Shown piece after piece: positions 11,843-25,200 of a stretch of 64,000 nucleotides of DNA. The DNA comes from Argentina anserina (Eukaryota; Streptophyta; Magnoliopsida; Rosales; Rosaceae). The notes beneath the pieces were generated by a model that was not told the origin of the DNA, did no database searches, and was given only the letters and a program-made list of their open reading frames with translations. Position 1 is the stretch's first letter; each line of letters opens with the position of its first letter. The position numbers and the translations under genes were made by a program. The stretch lies in contig NC_065875.1 of assembly GCF_933775445.1 (NCBI RefSeq), positions 7,949,001-8,013,000 of the forward strand. Direction: 5' to 3'.

Positions 11843-14800
11843 CTTTAGTTTTGGGGATATCATACCTTAAACTTGGATCACTTGTGCAAGGAGTGAAGAA
11901 CCAGCCTTGTGTGCAACTGTAACCAGAGTAAACCAACTGCAAAAACAGCCTAATCATGACAATCTAAACATGAATGTATGAGTAAAGAATTTTTTTTAAT
12001 TCTAATTCATTGTGTAGATAAATTAATAAATCAATAGCAAACAAATTTCTAATCTGTTATTTCCAGAATTCCACTGATCAAGAAAGCAACATGGACACTG
12101 TTCTACTCAGAAAAACAACTAGCCCATGCAAATAGTGCCAACGCTAAAAAGAATGCCACAAAAGAAATTCCAATCACATAAATGATAGAGGTATTCAAAA
12201 CACCTCATTTGGAATTGGACCATATTACTATTATAAGCAATCCAGCAAAATAATTCATATCATATATAAAGAGAGACTAAGCTTCACTCATACCTTGTTT
12301 GATACTGGACCTTGTGCAAGATAGGGTTTCTCATTTCTTAAATGGTGGAATCCATAAGCTACTTGGGCATCCATCCCTGAATAAGGAAATAAAATCTAGA
12401 AGCATCAAATAAAGCAGTACACCTCATAGGCTAGAATACACAAGGCTGCATCCAATCTACTATCAACATATTCAGCATCTTCAGATAATCTTTCTCGACA
12501 AGAATTGTTTGTACAATTAGCATATTATCATTGTTCATGATAAGGTAGCGGTAAGGAACATTTTGACACCTGAAATTAATGTGTAGGTCATGCATCTAAA
12601 TCCATTGTCAATATAAATGATTATTTCTAGACCTTCCATTTGTTGCCAGAAAAGGAAGAAGCACCAAGACCAACACAGCACAATAAAAGGGTTGGGGATA
12701 TACACGTGTGCATGTGTGTGATTCCGTACAAGTACACAGATGATTCTGCACATAAGATTATAAATGATATTCCATGTGCATGAAACATACTATCAGTATC
12801 CAATCACATGTCCACATACAACAACTTAAAAACCATGGGTGGATCTCAGCCATCCTACAATAACTGTACATACCTATGCTAAAGTAATTGTAAAACACTC
12901 CTTCATAGCAAGTCCGTTTCTCAGGCACCTGCCCATGAATTTCCAAACCCTGCAGTCACCAAAAAGTGTCAAACGTAAAGCACAGAATAATTGTAGATTT
13001 AACAACATATCAACCAAAATCTCACTAGCACAAAAGTATTTCTCAGCAAACAAGAATACGAGATTCTGCCAATGATATTGTGTAATCAAGCATTATTTTA
13101 TACAATAAATTCATTGATTTTTTTCCATTAACCTCCCTAATTCATTACTTTTTGAGATCCCATTCACTAACACCAATACTTCATTCACAGAGGACACAAT
13201 ACCAGTGTCCAAAAATGTTAGATGGAACTTATTTTAGACATACAACAGGAGGGAAAGAACACTTCACAATTTCAAAAAGCACTTCATGTTTATTCAAAAA
13301 GGAAATGATGATGCCCTTGATGGGTATAATAATTCGAAAAGAGATTTATCAAAAGAAGCTGATGATGATAGAGATTCCAGCATTCAATGGCAGAAATTTT
13401 TTAAAGAATTTTAACAGAATTCTGAAAGGATTCATGGGTTGGTCCTCTTATGCTACGTCAGAAGCGGGAATCATGATGTGGGAACTTCTAATGGATTATT
13501 GGTGAAATTTGGATAAGTGACTGGGATAATGTTAAAATGTGGTACTTGTTAAGAGTTAAGACTTTATATGAGCCTCTGTCAAATAAGGAGGAAAATGTAC
13601 ACTTACCAGAGAATAACTTTAAGAAACACATAATTTCATTCATCAAAACTCAACTTGGCTGTGCAAGAGTCTTATTATGCAGATCCAAGAGATGGTCTTA
13701 TGCATTGATTTCAGGAGATGTCTTATTTTTTGAATGTATGCTCTTGTTTTCCAAAGACAACACATTCAAATACAGAGATTTGAGCAACATGAAACCCGAA
13801 TTTACACCGAGAACAGTAACTCGAAATCATGACACATTTGCCTAGTAATTGATATGTGAAGACATCATTGTTAAAATTTAAGATTGGGAAAGTAAACCCA
13901 GGAATAATGCAAAACAATGCAAATGGCAGAATGTAAATAGCCAGACTTACAACCTCATCAAGAACGCACTCCTCAATAGACTTTAAAGAATGAGGTGGCT
14001 CCAGAACGGCACTTTCTGGCATTTGGATTAGAATATCCCAGCTGCACCATGGAAATCAAATATTAACGTCACTGTTAGCTTGAGCAAAACCCATATTTAA
14101 GTTGTATCGTTGTTACCCCATATTTAAGTTGTATCGTTGTTACCCCATATTTAAGTTGTATTGTTGTTACTACGAAGTACATAAGGAGCTGGCTATGATA
14201 AGTGGACTAGTGAATGATGGAATATAAACTAGTGACTGTTATTACTATCCATTACAGGAAATAATAACTCAAACAAAAAGTAATTTGCAATCGATTTCAT
14301 ATATTTTTCCATCCGTTCATCTCATCTCTTGGGTTTCAGAACAAGAATTAAGCATCCAATAACATAAGTAAGGAACAACTATGATTTTTTTATACAAAAA
14401 CGAAAACGATACATGGTATCTTGTTTCAAACATACGGGGTATAAAGCATAAACTAGTGGCTGTTATAACAATTCATTAAAAAAAATGCAGTTGCAATCAG
14501 CTTCATACATATTTCCATCTTTTAATCTCATGCTTTAGGATGAGCATTAAGCATCCAATAAACAAATTATTATTAAAAACAAAATGATACCTTGATTCAA
14601 ACCCCAACAAAGATGGGGTGTATAGATATTTATAAATTTCAGGTGAAAAATTAAGGGCAACATATCAGTATGTACAACCATCTAAGAACTCACTGATCAG
14701 TAACTCAGCATGATCATTCACTGGGCATGATTAGACAGATGTACAGGTATACCTAATTCAGATTACATATTGTGAGTTATTACTATATCTTACCTATCCA

Positions 14801-16702
14801 AACGGCAAATAGGACCTGTAGTAGCTCTGTAGAGAGTTTTCTTTATGGCTGATTTCCAGGCAAAAGGAAATGAGCCACCCTGGTAGGAATATGTAGATAT
14901 AATGCTCAGTCATACAAGAAAATTCTCTAAACAATCCAAACTCATACCAGAAGAAAGCTTACCCAACCAAAACTCCTAGACAAATCATTTCCCGTTCCAA
15001 GAGGTACAACTCCAACTGGAGGAACTGGTTCCCTGCTTTGCTTCTGAAGCTCAGAAAGACAACCTAGCACCCAACCGACTGTCCCATCACCCCCTGCAAC
15101 CTGCACAATGATATAAGTATGATTTTAATGTGCCATACTTGTCTATTGCAGAATATCTCGATATGCCAAAATTCACACCAGTTTTAATCTTTAGGAAAAA
15201 TGTGCCCGATGTCATACCATAACTCTGATCTTTTGACGACAGTCTTTTGCACATTTGTCCCCAAGTTCCGCAAAGTGCTCAAGACAACCCAATCCATACT
15301 GCACAAATTCATGAGGCTTCACATCTGAGAGGTCAAAAACCTGCACAATAAGAAACTTTATTTCAAGCAAACCAGAATGTCTACGTAACAGAGAAAAATT
15401 CCAAGAGAAATAATCTACTAAAAAGACATAAATATCAAAGAGACCTCTGAGGAAAAAAAAAACCGCGAAAAACAGAAAGCAGAGGAACAAATTCAGACAA
15501 GCAAACCAAACACACTACCACAATCGCACGCACACTCACACACTAATGCAAACATACATCTTACTTCAAATTACACAAGGTGAAGCTAAAGCTTTACTTG
15601 ACTAAATGGATTTAGTCTCGCATCCATTTCTTATAGTATTCAGATGCCAACACAAAGGCTTCATGGCAGGCATTAAACATTTACTGATCCAGTTGACAGT
15701 AACCACCTCAAATTATAAGTAGATTCGCAGCGCAGTTTATAACCACCTAGACCTACATTACGGAAAAATAGCTCTTCGAATCCCACAAATCCAGCACATG
15801 TATAAGAGCCCACTCTGCCTCTTCCTCGAAGACCTATAAACCTCAAACTCATACCTTTACCAACCCAAACTAACCAAATTCCGCACTTGTTTCACTTAAA
15901 GAGCAAACAGAATAAGCACCACTTGAGCTTAGCCACATTTCAGATCTCATATAAGTCATCTTCAATCGACCTTAACAAGCTAAAGTGTATAGAATCACAG
16001 TTCAATCCATCTTTAATTAGAAGCTCTCATCAAAACACCAGTAAGAATAAAAAATCTCGCAGAAAAAGAAAACAAAAACATTGAGAAAAAAAAACGAAGA
16101 GGAAGAAGAAGAAACCAAAATCCTCACACGTAATCAAAAACCCCCTAAAACCACACGTAAATTTTAATTTAAAAAAAACAAAAAACAAAAGCACGCAAAA
16201 TTCATGCAGAGGTTCATAAACTAATGATAACAAAAAAAAATCAGCTTTCACATGAGTGGAGCATGAAAATGAAGTAAATTATAATTATCCAAATAATAAT
16301 AATTCAGAGCATAAAAGAATGAAACGGTTCAAAAAAATGAGGGACCTGTTCTTCGCCCATAAGGAGCTGCAGCCTCTCCTTAAGCATAGGTCCATGTCTG
16401 CCACCGCTTCTCGGATTAATAAACACAACCATAGGCATCTCCGGCGCCGACGCCTCCTCGCCATTTCCGTCGGATGGAACGGCGACGAGGTCGCGGCTTC
16501 CGGGGAGGCGGCTCTCGCCGGCGGTGGGGTCCTTGAGCCTAATGGAATCGCGCATGGCGAAGCGGAGGTAGGTCGGCATGAGTAGCTTCTTCTTCAAATC
16601 CTCCTTGTCAATTCGAATCCCCGATAGGCTGCAGCCTCGGAATGAGTCCATCATCGACGATCGCGCCGTCACGCGCGTCGCCGATGACGACGGAGAATCC
16701 AT
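9295..16702 (-). CDS. DGK: Diacylglycerol kinase (small plant type), 12 exons
   Basis: The enzyme phosphorylates diacylglycerol to phosphatidic acid with ATP. Exons on the minus strand: 16702-16346, 15340-15218, 15100-14963, 14879-14794, 14041-13951, 12949-12874, 12376-12294, 11936-11866, 10806-10729, 10594-10507, 10158-10042, 9453-9295. They sum to 1467 nt (488 residues), and all introns are GT-AG. The catalytic domain starts near residue 90 ([14 protein letters not shown]). It has the glycine-rich ATP site [12 protein letters not shown] (162-173) and [14 protein letters not shown] (193-206). The accessory domain follows with [48 protein letters not shown] and [11 protein letters not shown]. 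No C1 zinc domains are present, as in the compact plant DGKs of the Arabidopsis DGK3/4/7 group, whose length of about 490 residues it matches. The start chosen is [11 protein letters not shown]; an in-frame ATG exists upstream at 16801. The exon 5 donor is ambiguous by 3 nt. The paralogue is not assigned. Confidence 0.95.
11805..11839. repeat. (AT)n microsatellite in DGK intron 8
   Basis: A run of about 17 AT units lies 26 bases beyond the exon 8 donor, inside the intron. Confidence 0.9.
14092..14170. repeat. 27-bp tandem repeat, about three units, in DGK intron 4
   Basis: The unit starting CATATTTAAGTTGTAT recurs at 14092, 14119 and 14146. The third copy has one C-to-T change and is slightly short. 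It lies close to the exon 5 acceptor (14042). Confidence 0.9.
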
Positions 16703-16730
16703 TTCCTTCTCTATCTCTGTCTCTCTCAAA

Positions 16731-16769
<39 letters not shown>

Positions 16770-16771
16770 TC
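16731..16771. repeat. (CT)n/(GA)n tract in the DGK 5' UTR
   Basis: This is an almost pure CT run on the plus strand (GA on the coding strand), broken once by GT, just upstream of the chosen start codon. Read in frame from the ATG at 16801 it encodes an Arg/Glu-rich stretch. Confidence 0.9.
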
Positions 16772-16880
16772 GCTTTCAAAAACCGCGTTTGGAGAAAACA
16801 AATAAAATTAAGGATGAAATGATTGAAACTTGAAGAGCCAATGGGAATGAAGGAGGGTTTGCGAGTGCGTTACTTTATGA

Positions 16881-16888
16881 ATTTTATA
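16881..16888 (-). promoter_or_regulatory. Possible TATA box of the DGK gene
   Basis: TATAAAAT on the minus strand lies about 180 nt upstream of the chosen ATG and about 80 nt upstream of the alternative ATG at 16801. This is compatible with transcription starting near 16850. It is position and motif only; no other core element was seen. Confidence 0.35.
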
Positions 16889-16889
16889 A

Positions 16890-19796
16890 TGTTGGATTCT
16901 ATTTCAGGCCGTCCCCCACTGCCTCCCTCTACTTGGGTCGTTTTTGATAAATTGCATTTAAAACTTGCACACTGCAAATTATAAAAAGCGAAGTTTTTCA
17001 AATTGCTGTTATTTCTTTCTATTGTGGTTTTGATTAATTTCCGAAAGACTAGATTATGTCTACACTCAAATTAGATATTCGGGCTGGAAGGTGGTTTTTT
17101 ATTTGTTCTCTACGCGTAAAATGTTCGGTTTGAATTGAACTTGTGAAAGGGATTTCATTTGTTGTTAACATGTCATAAGCATTAGATTGGAGTTGGGTCT
17201 GTTTGCTTTTTGTTGTTGTAATTTATTGGAGCTCGATTCGGTTAAGGTACTTGAAACGATCGAAACATACCTCACGTACTTATTATACCTTAGAGGGTTA
17301 ATTCTTGAAATGGTATATTTGGGATACCTAAGTATATTATGAAATAAAGTACTCGTCAAATATGACTAAAGAATGTGTGTGTGTGTGTGTGCACATATGG
17401 TTAGAAAATTTCTAATCCAAAAGTGACGAAAGAAAATGAACGTGACTTTTGGGGAATGAAATATATAATGTGCAAGTAATTTCTCGAAGAAAGTAGTCTT
17501 CAAATATCCTTCCCGAAATGGTAAATATGGAATCGAACGTGTTGTACTTTTTTTTTTTTTTTAGAATCGAACGTGTTGTACTTGATGTATTGATTAACTG
17601 TTAATCCCAAAAATGGTACGAGGGAACGTGAAGTAAAACAGCTACGTTATTTTAGACAACATGAACGTACCAGAAGAAGACATCCTCATCACAAAACATG
17701 GACGTGGATTTGATATGCAGATTAACTTAGGTTGTGATCACAGATTATGGAATGTGTCGATAAGCTAAGAAGGATGAATAGATAACAACTTGATAGAGAT
17801 TGGACGGACGGGTGCGACTGTGCTAATTGAATCATGGGGTGGTTGCAATCTTTGATTGCATTGCTACTTCCATTCTATCCTCTGCATTAAAAATGTTGTA
17901 GCACTTACAGACCAACCACACTTCATTGCATGCAATAGTTATTAGAGTGTCGGCGCAACTTTTGACACAACTAAAAAAAAGATGTGAAGAAAAACTCACA
18001 TAGTAAAGGCTATTGTGAGTTATATTAACAAACTACCACTTACGGAAGGCGAGACAGGTGGCGTTATGATACTGGGCATTAGAACAATTATTTTATAGTT
18101 TCGCCCCTATGATTTCTGTTATTGTAGTTTTACGAATGACATGATACGCCTAAATTTCTTCAATTTTCTTTATATTCTAATATTTATTATATAGTTTTAG
18201 CTGAATTTTGACTCAATTTCCGACTTCTTGTCAACGGCTAAATTCATTCAACATCATGATTTTCTTTTAGCCAATATCAAAGATTAAAAAAACACACACA
18301 TATATATATATATATTAAATTTTCTTTTTCGATGAAATACAAATACAATGCGCAACACCATTTGGGTATTTCGTGTAAAGAAATCAATCAAATATCGTGT
18401 GTGACTTAAAACATACTAGTTGTAGCATAATAATGATATATTGAAAAAAAAAACATATACAATATTTAAATATTCGTGGGTGGTTGGTGATATTATATAG
18501 TATTGTGCATCATGATACATGTGCATAGATTCAATTTGGAGCTGTGTCTCACTCTCCATAATTCACATGGGAAGCCAGGGGATGGCATGGGATTCTTTTC
18601 TTCCACAGCTAATATCATTGTCCCAATCCAAATCCAACAACCAAGCAATGCTACCTAAATTTTCATTTCAATTACATGAGGCACTATCAAATTTTTCAAT
18701 ACCGTATTTCCCTTCTGGTCCTAAATGCACATGTTCTTCTCAAGAATATAGTTCCTACATTAGTCTATTAGGATGCTTTGACAACGTACAAAGGTTGATT
18801 GCACTTGAAGTACAAGCTGGTTGAACATGATGATCCAATATGATAATACTCAAGTTTGCCTTTTGGGTACAATATGATTTATTAGATATCTATATTAGGG
18901 ATCCAGGGTTCCTCACTTCCTGACATCATCAAATGGTTGCGAGTTGCGACCTTCTAGTAATATTGTTGCTTACTCATCATTCAACATCCATATAATAGAA
19001 GAATTATGTGTGTGAATTACGGAATTGTGTGATCTTAATTGATTAAAGGAAAATAAGAAAAACAAAAATTAGTCCGTGTAAATGGAATGACAAGTCATCA
19101 ACTTATACAGTAAGCACAATTCCACTAAGGGAATCGTTTCATTTGGTTTGCTGACTGTTGAGAAGGCAAGTGTTATAAATCGGAAATTATGGTCTCTAAT
19201 TAACTTCACTCTTGACCTTCTAGATAACTAGACTACACGCAATTTCTTCTCTGGTCAAAGTCGTCTTAACTCAATGGCGCTTTCGTTGATGAAGCATAGA
19301 GTCAGGGGTAAAAAGGAGAAATGACAACCGTGTGAAAGGAATTGGCGGGTTTGCTTATGAGGTGGAGGAGGACCCGACAAAGAAATGGTGCTCGGCCGGA
19401 TGGTGACGACGACGTCGTTCTGGGAATTGACTTCTCTGCTGACTGCTGTCATTATTTCCTCTTGTTTTTTTTTATTAATTAGAGTGATGAAAGCACTTGT
19501 GACTTGTTGGTTAAGTGGACATAGTCAAACTATACATGCAACTTCCTATCTTTTTCTTCTTTCATCAAGAAGTTTCATTATCCAAAATCATAGAATATGT
19601 ATAATTAAGCCCCCTCTTTTGTTGTTTGCAATAGCGGTCTATCTTCACATACACTAGTTCACATACGTAGCGGCGGATTCCTAATCTTGACAATTGAAGA
19701 AAATAAATAATAACCTTGATAATGGAAGAAAATTTTATTAATTAAAGAGGGGACATGACTCTTACCCCTAAAATGTATATACAAAGAGGATTCAAT
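16890..19796. other. Intergenic region upstream of DGK
   Basis: AT-rich DNA with short simple repeats (TG run near 17376, T run near 17550, TA run near 18300). A plus-strand open frame at 18519-18824 and a minus-strand one at 19255-19452 show no family motif, and I do not call them genes. Confidence 0.5.
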
Positions 19797-20176
19797 CATG
19801 GTTCTAAAAAAACCCTGCCTAGGCGCTACGCGGTGTCTTGCTGTTCTAATTATGGCCTAGTCCCAGAGCTAGGCATTAGGTTGAAAATCAACCGATTAAT
19901 CCACCTAATCGATCGACTAGTCCGTCTAATTGACGCCTAGGCGGTCGACCGACTATACACTATGTCTCATTATTATTAAGCATTTCATATATTTTTTGAG
20001 TATTTTAACTATTTTCAAACATTATAATACCTCTAATATTTATTAGTGTATACAATTTTATTTACTATAAATTTTAAAAAATAAGAAATATAAAAATACC
20101 TAGTCCCCGACTAGTCCTCTAGGCGCTAGTCCCTGACTTTCCACCAAACTAGCGCTCATCATTTTTTAGAATCTTG
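19797..20176. mobile_element. hAT-type MITE, 380 bp, with 8-bp target duplication
   Basis: The element begins CATGGTTCTAAAAAA and ends TTTTTTAGAATCTTG, an imperfect terminal inverted repeat of about 15 bp. It is flanked on both sides by GATTCAAT (19789-19796 and 20177-20184), an exact 8-bp target duplication as made by hAT transposases. The interior holds repeated CTAGGCGCTA/CGACTAGTC motifs and no reading frame, so it is non-autonomous. Confidence 0.85.
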
Positions 20177-20184
20177 GATTCAAT

Positions 20185-21079
20185 TACTGTTGTTCGTCCT
20201 AATATTGTAGTTTTATTATTTTTTAAGATAAAGAAACTGATTATATTTTCTCGCCTATCTACTACCGTGACAAAGAATCGTGGTTGTGATCGATAACTTA
20301 TAATAGGGACTGACTAACTGAAAAACGACAATCTTTTTTAGTTACGTAATATAGCATGTTTTTTTTTTCTTTCATTTTTACAAAGAATAACAGTTGCACT
20401 AGACATTATATTACATTTTCACTTTAACTTTGAGTTAATTCACCATTCAAATTTAAAAAGTGAGATGGATCAAAGTTAAATATTTCAATTTAATACATTC
20501 CTTAAATTGGACAACCAAAAGAGGGTCTGTGGATTACAATTTGACGTATGTGAATTTCAATTCCCTAACTAAATTGGACAACCAAAAGAAGCTAGAGCTC
20601 TTGTAAGCTGCGACACCTGATTTTCTGGTATGACTTGGTCGGATAAACCACCCAGATTTTGATCGTCTCTTCATAAGAGAGAAAAGTTGAAAATCCATAA
20701 TTTTTTATTTTATCGGTGTTTTAAACTTATATGTACGAGGTCTGGTGTCTAATTTTCTCTATCTTCTCATAATTTAAAAGAGAAGTGATGTAAAAATCCG
20801 AGAAATGAACTTGGTGCCTGATAGTATTAGTTAGTAGTAACAGCTTCCTAGAGCTAAACAAAAATGCATTTTAAAGATGATGGGCGCTTATTTGCGGCAA
20901 CGGTTACTGTCACTTTTGTTTTCCAATTGGCTTCTCCAAAAGATAAAGAAGATAAACAGTCCACGGTAGCCACACAAGGCAAAGTGGCAAACAACCTGGT
21001 TTCAATGAATTTCTCTTATGGAAGAAAATTTACTGAAGTAATTACCTCAAATTAGTATGTCAATTATCAAGTAGTCCAA
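20185..21079. other. Intergenic DNA, no gene seen
   Basis: AT-rich sequence with no supported coding region. The part from about 20960 resembles DNA near 22130-22200 and may belong to the same local duplication as the pseudo-exon that follows. Confidence 0.4.
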
Positions 21080-21430
21080 TAGAAACTAAATTTGAAACAT
21101 TTGCGGACGTGATGAACTCAAGTAACCCTAATACTGTTCCACATCATATTCCTGATCTAAATATCTTGGTATACCAAATTTTGGAACTCTAAAATTGGTG
21201 ATGCGTACAGTGAATTCTTACCCTGAAATAACCAAATCATAAGGCAAAATCATTTAAAACAGGAATCATAAAGAATGCAATCTTATTGGAACATGAAGTG
21301 ATGAAACAAACACAGCCATAGGTGCTTCACAACGAAAGAGTACAACATTATCCCCAGTTTATGTGGTTGAGTTTATAAGTAAAATATTATAGGTCTTCCA
21401 TGGTTGATATATATCTTAATGTACTAGTTA
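21080..21430 (-). pseudogene. Decayed duplicate of the last TrmO exon and adjacent intron
   Basis: The segment GGTGATGCGTACAGTGAATT and its continuation (about 21197-21260) repeat the start of exon 9 and its acceptor at 22621-22660 with few changes. Similarity continues into the intron (AAAGAATGCAATCTTATT; TGTGGTTGAGT) to about 21430 and, more weakly, into the exon to about 21095 (ATTTGCGGACGTGATGAA). Most of the exon interior is lost, so it cannot code. Confidence 0.8.
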
Positions 21431-22287
21431 TTCTGTCTACAAACTTTATGAGTCTATTAGGTGATTAAGGTGTTACTGAAATTTGAAATATGAATAACAA
21501 AAATAGGGAAGATAGGATACTAATAAGGACCATAGAGGGATAGAGTTAAGTTTATGAAGTGACAGATACCCTCCGATACCCATCCTTGTTTTACTTTTAC
21601 CCGATACAGATACTAACCCAAATATGTATGCTCTATCTGGTAATTGCATCTGTAAGCCTTTGTTATTAAGGTTTAGTAGAGTTTGGCTTTTACAATAATA
21701 TGGCTAAGTTATAGTATGCACATATGCACATAATGAACTAACTCACCTTGAAACTTTTATTCACGCTGAGCGACTAGAGGTGTATGAATATGGAGATATC
21801 TGAATGCAACTGGGAAACTTAATCTCGGCTCCTCTTTTGAGTAATAATTTTTGGCCTCAGCCAATTTGGACGGTCACAAAATTTCAAAAATGTACTGTAC
21901 TTAGTTTTTTTTTTCCGGCAATTCAAAGAAAAACTACAAAACGAAACCTCTAATACAATCAAATCAAAAGCAAACTCATCAAACAATATAGCATGTCTAG
22001 CAGCTAAAGGTAAGGAAGAATTTATTGAAGTAATTAACTTATAATATTACTTGGCAAATACATGTAATACAGTAATACTATAATAGGCTAGAACTTATTA
22101 ATTTACTGAGGAAAATAATGATTTACGGTACCCACACAAGGCAAAGTGAGTTCCGTACACAGAAATAGGAAGAATTATATTCAAGTAATCAACTAAAATT
22201 AGTCTCTCAAGTAAAATCAATTGTTAACAATATTTAGCACAAAACAAAATATTGAAGCATTGGAATAACTTTGTAACCTGATTGTTG
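21431..22287. other. Downstream flank and probable 3' UTR of the TrmO gene
   Basis: No coding sequence. The segment adjoining 22288 should be 3' UTR on the minus strand. Weak internal repeats with the 20960-21060 region are visible. Confidence 0.35.
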
Positions 22288-25200
22288 TCATTCTCTCCAT
22301 AAAGAGTAATTACACCGCTTTTGATTACTTTTAATGATGCTTGCTGCCTCGGTTACTTTCTCAACAACAACACTGCCATCACAGAGTCTGTACCAAACAT
22401 CCAATCCTTCTAGAATCAAGTGATAAATTATGTCCCCTGATGACTGCGGAGGCTGCTCCTTTCGAGGGCTAGAAAATTCTTCGTCTTGGTATTCATCTGA
22501 GAGATCATTCAGGTGGTTATCATTTGCGGATGTAATGAAGGGCTCATGAGGTCGTGTTCGCTGAGATACAGATCGAATATCCCATGAGAGCACCTGCTCT
22601 AACAAGTTTTGGAACTCGTCTGGTGATGCATACAATGAATTCTTACCCTGAAATAACCAAATGATGAAATCAGTCTAGCATGGATTTTCATTAAAGAATG
22701 CAATCTTATTAGAACACAAACACAGCAATAGGCACCCACTATGTGTGTAATATTATTCCCAAATAATGTGGTTGAGTATTCAAGTATTCATAGTGGAAAC
22801 ATACAAGTTTTCCATGGTTTATATAGTTCTTTGGTTAATTAAATTGTCTTCAATGAAACTCGGAAGCTTAGTTGTGCACACAGAAAAATATTTATTGTCT
22901 TCAGTTTCACGGTGTCCCTCAAATTCGTCAAAGGTCATAATTTGATTTTAAATTTCCTCAATAGAAAAATATTTATTTTAGGTGAACAGTTATATGCTGG
23001 TTGCTTTATTAGTTTTCTTATTTCCTTTGGAGAGAAACCTTGTTTCTGCGGTCCATTGTTGTATTTTCAATAAAGAGAACAAAAAATTCCATTGTTGTTG
23101 TAATCAAGAGTTTGGCTTTTACAATAAAATTGAAAAAACCAAATACATTAAGCAATTTGTAGCCACCAAAGAACACTTGGAAAGAAAAATAAAACTAAAA
23201 AAGAGTCCTTTAAATTGGCACATGCTATTTTCAAAAAGATATATCACTCACAGTTGTGGCCCAACATTGAGCAAGAGTCGAAGTGAAGCCCTCAGAGAAA
23301 TTAATAGAAGCCACTGAAAATGATCTGTCTACCTGATATATATAAGGCTTAGTCAGTCATTAATGCTAGCTGTAGAAAACATAAATATCATTTCAAAACA
23401 AGGAGGCACTGATAATACAAATGTGCTAAGCACAAAATCCCAACCTAAATTTTCTCAGCACAATATTGTTGACCAATATTTTCACAATCTACAAAATGTA
23501 ATGATCAAGGATATAATTATCCAAAAACATGTATTGGTCATGCACTTTCACTGAGCACCACTAATCCCAAATAGTGTCCATATTGCATACTACTTCTCCA
23601 ATGAAGTTGGGCATTTGTATTCACAGTATATGTGTCTAATCACTAGGTCATGACTAGACCAATGTGGCTTTAAATCTCCATCTTGAAAGGCCAAAGCCTT
23701 TAAATTATCAACGAAAGTGGTCCTTTTACCATTTGAAATTAAATATCTTTTATGATGTAGTAAATGAATTTAAAACTTCCTGAATGATGAAAGAAATAAT
23801 ACCGTTAACCACTTTGGCACTCCTGCTTCTTGGATACTTTCACAGTAAGGAAGATATGGCTTGACATCAAGTACGGGCTGTTTATAAAGTTAAACGAGTG
23901 ATATCTTTAAGTAACTAAAAAAGTACACAAATAAGGAGACTGTGGGAGAAGAAAATGTAAAACTTACCGTCCCATCAACTAAATCAACACCAGAGAGTAG
24001 AAGTATATTCCCTTTCACAGCCTCTACCTACAGTAAAGATTCAACACTTCAATTTTGAATGGCATATGTATTTGTTCAGGATTAGAATCTACTTCAGATA
24101 TCTGTTATACAGGATATCATGCATTATGTTAGCGAGAGAAATCTGAATAAAGGTTGCCATAATAGGCAAACAAAAAGGAGATGCGATAAATATCATACTT
24201 CACAATGTAAAACTTCAATAAATGCATTTCATCGTTCGTACTAGTACTCTAGGTGCCAACCGTGCCATGAGTACCCCGGCACTTAGACATGATAAAGACA
24301 AGGCTACGTTACTCCTCCATCAGGAGTCTATGCACCAAGAAAATGTCTTGATCACTACTGTATATAGAGCAGCATTGACGTGCCCTTTAGCTGTAAAGCT
24401 CTATAATTGGGGTTTAATAGCGGCGCAAATATGTATGAGCAATTTTACCAATGGAATGAACATATTGAAAAAACACAGAATAATTTCTTTCAAAGTCTTA
24501 CTTTAACATTATGTTTCTTTGTTTCTACGTGTTTCAAAGTCTTACTTTAACATTATGTTTCTTTGTTTCTACGTGTTTCATCAAAATATATAGAGGCATA
24601 TTCTAATGGCCCTCCGCCTCCATAGTCCTTTCTCAAATTCACCTCTGGAAACCTAGAATCATTTTTCTAAACCATTCAGTTCTATCTGCTCCAAGTTCAG
24701 CACTCATCTTTCAGATAATCTTCTGCTCTTACCCACCACATATTCTAGTTCTTTTGAAACGCTTGCTTCTATGCCACTATGACATTCCTTCACTCCACAC
24801 CAAAAGCACATGAATCCAAATACCCAATGTCAACAACTGACCACCAAATTCATGGCCACATGACGTCCAATTTCCAATAAGTCAACACTCAACTCCTTGG
24901 TCAACTACTCAATCCATCCATTCTACCTCAAGAAATTGCTCCTCTAGTGCCTATTGAACTCAATGCTGGCATTTATGTCTGGTGGAAGTCTCTACTCACT
25001 CCAATCCTACAGCAGCATTAAACGATTAGTCTGTAGCGCAGAGCCACAGATCTCTTCCCTGAAATTAATCAACCTGATTCTACCAATATAAACCCATAAG
25101 ACAGCCTCCCAAAACAAAAGAGACCGTACCTGCAAGAGGGTGAATCTTCCTTCTTTCCCATTTCTTGCCTCAACTTTATATTCCAAGGGGCATTTCCCCA

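Noticed and set aside
13152..13505. 117-codon open frame in DGK intron 5
   Set aside because: No recognisable motif, lies in a large AT-rich intron on the opposite strand, no coding signature; treated as chance.
18545..18620. Candidate microRNA precursor (CCAGGGGATGGCATGGG stretch)
   Set aside because: Compared mentally with common plant miRNAs (160, 408, 482); no match and no convincing hairpin partner nearby.
18519..18824. 101-codon plus-strand frame, and minus-strand frame at 19255-19452, in the intergenic region
   Set aside because: No family motif, no splice or promoter context that I could support; not called as genes.
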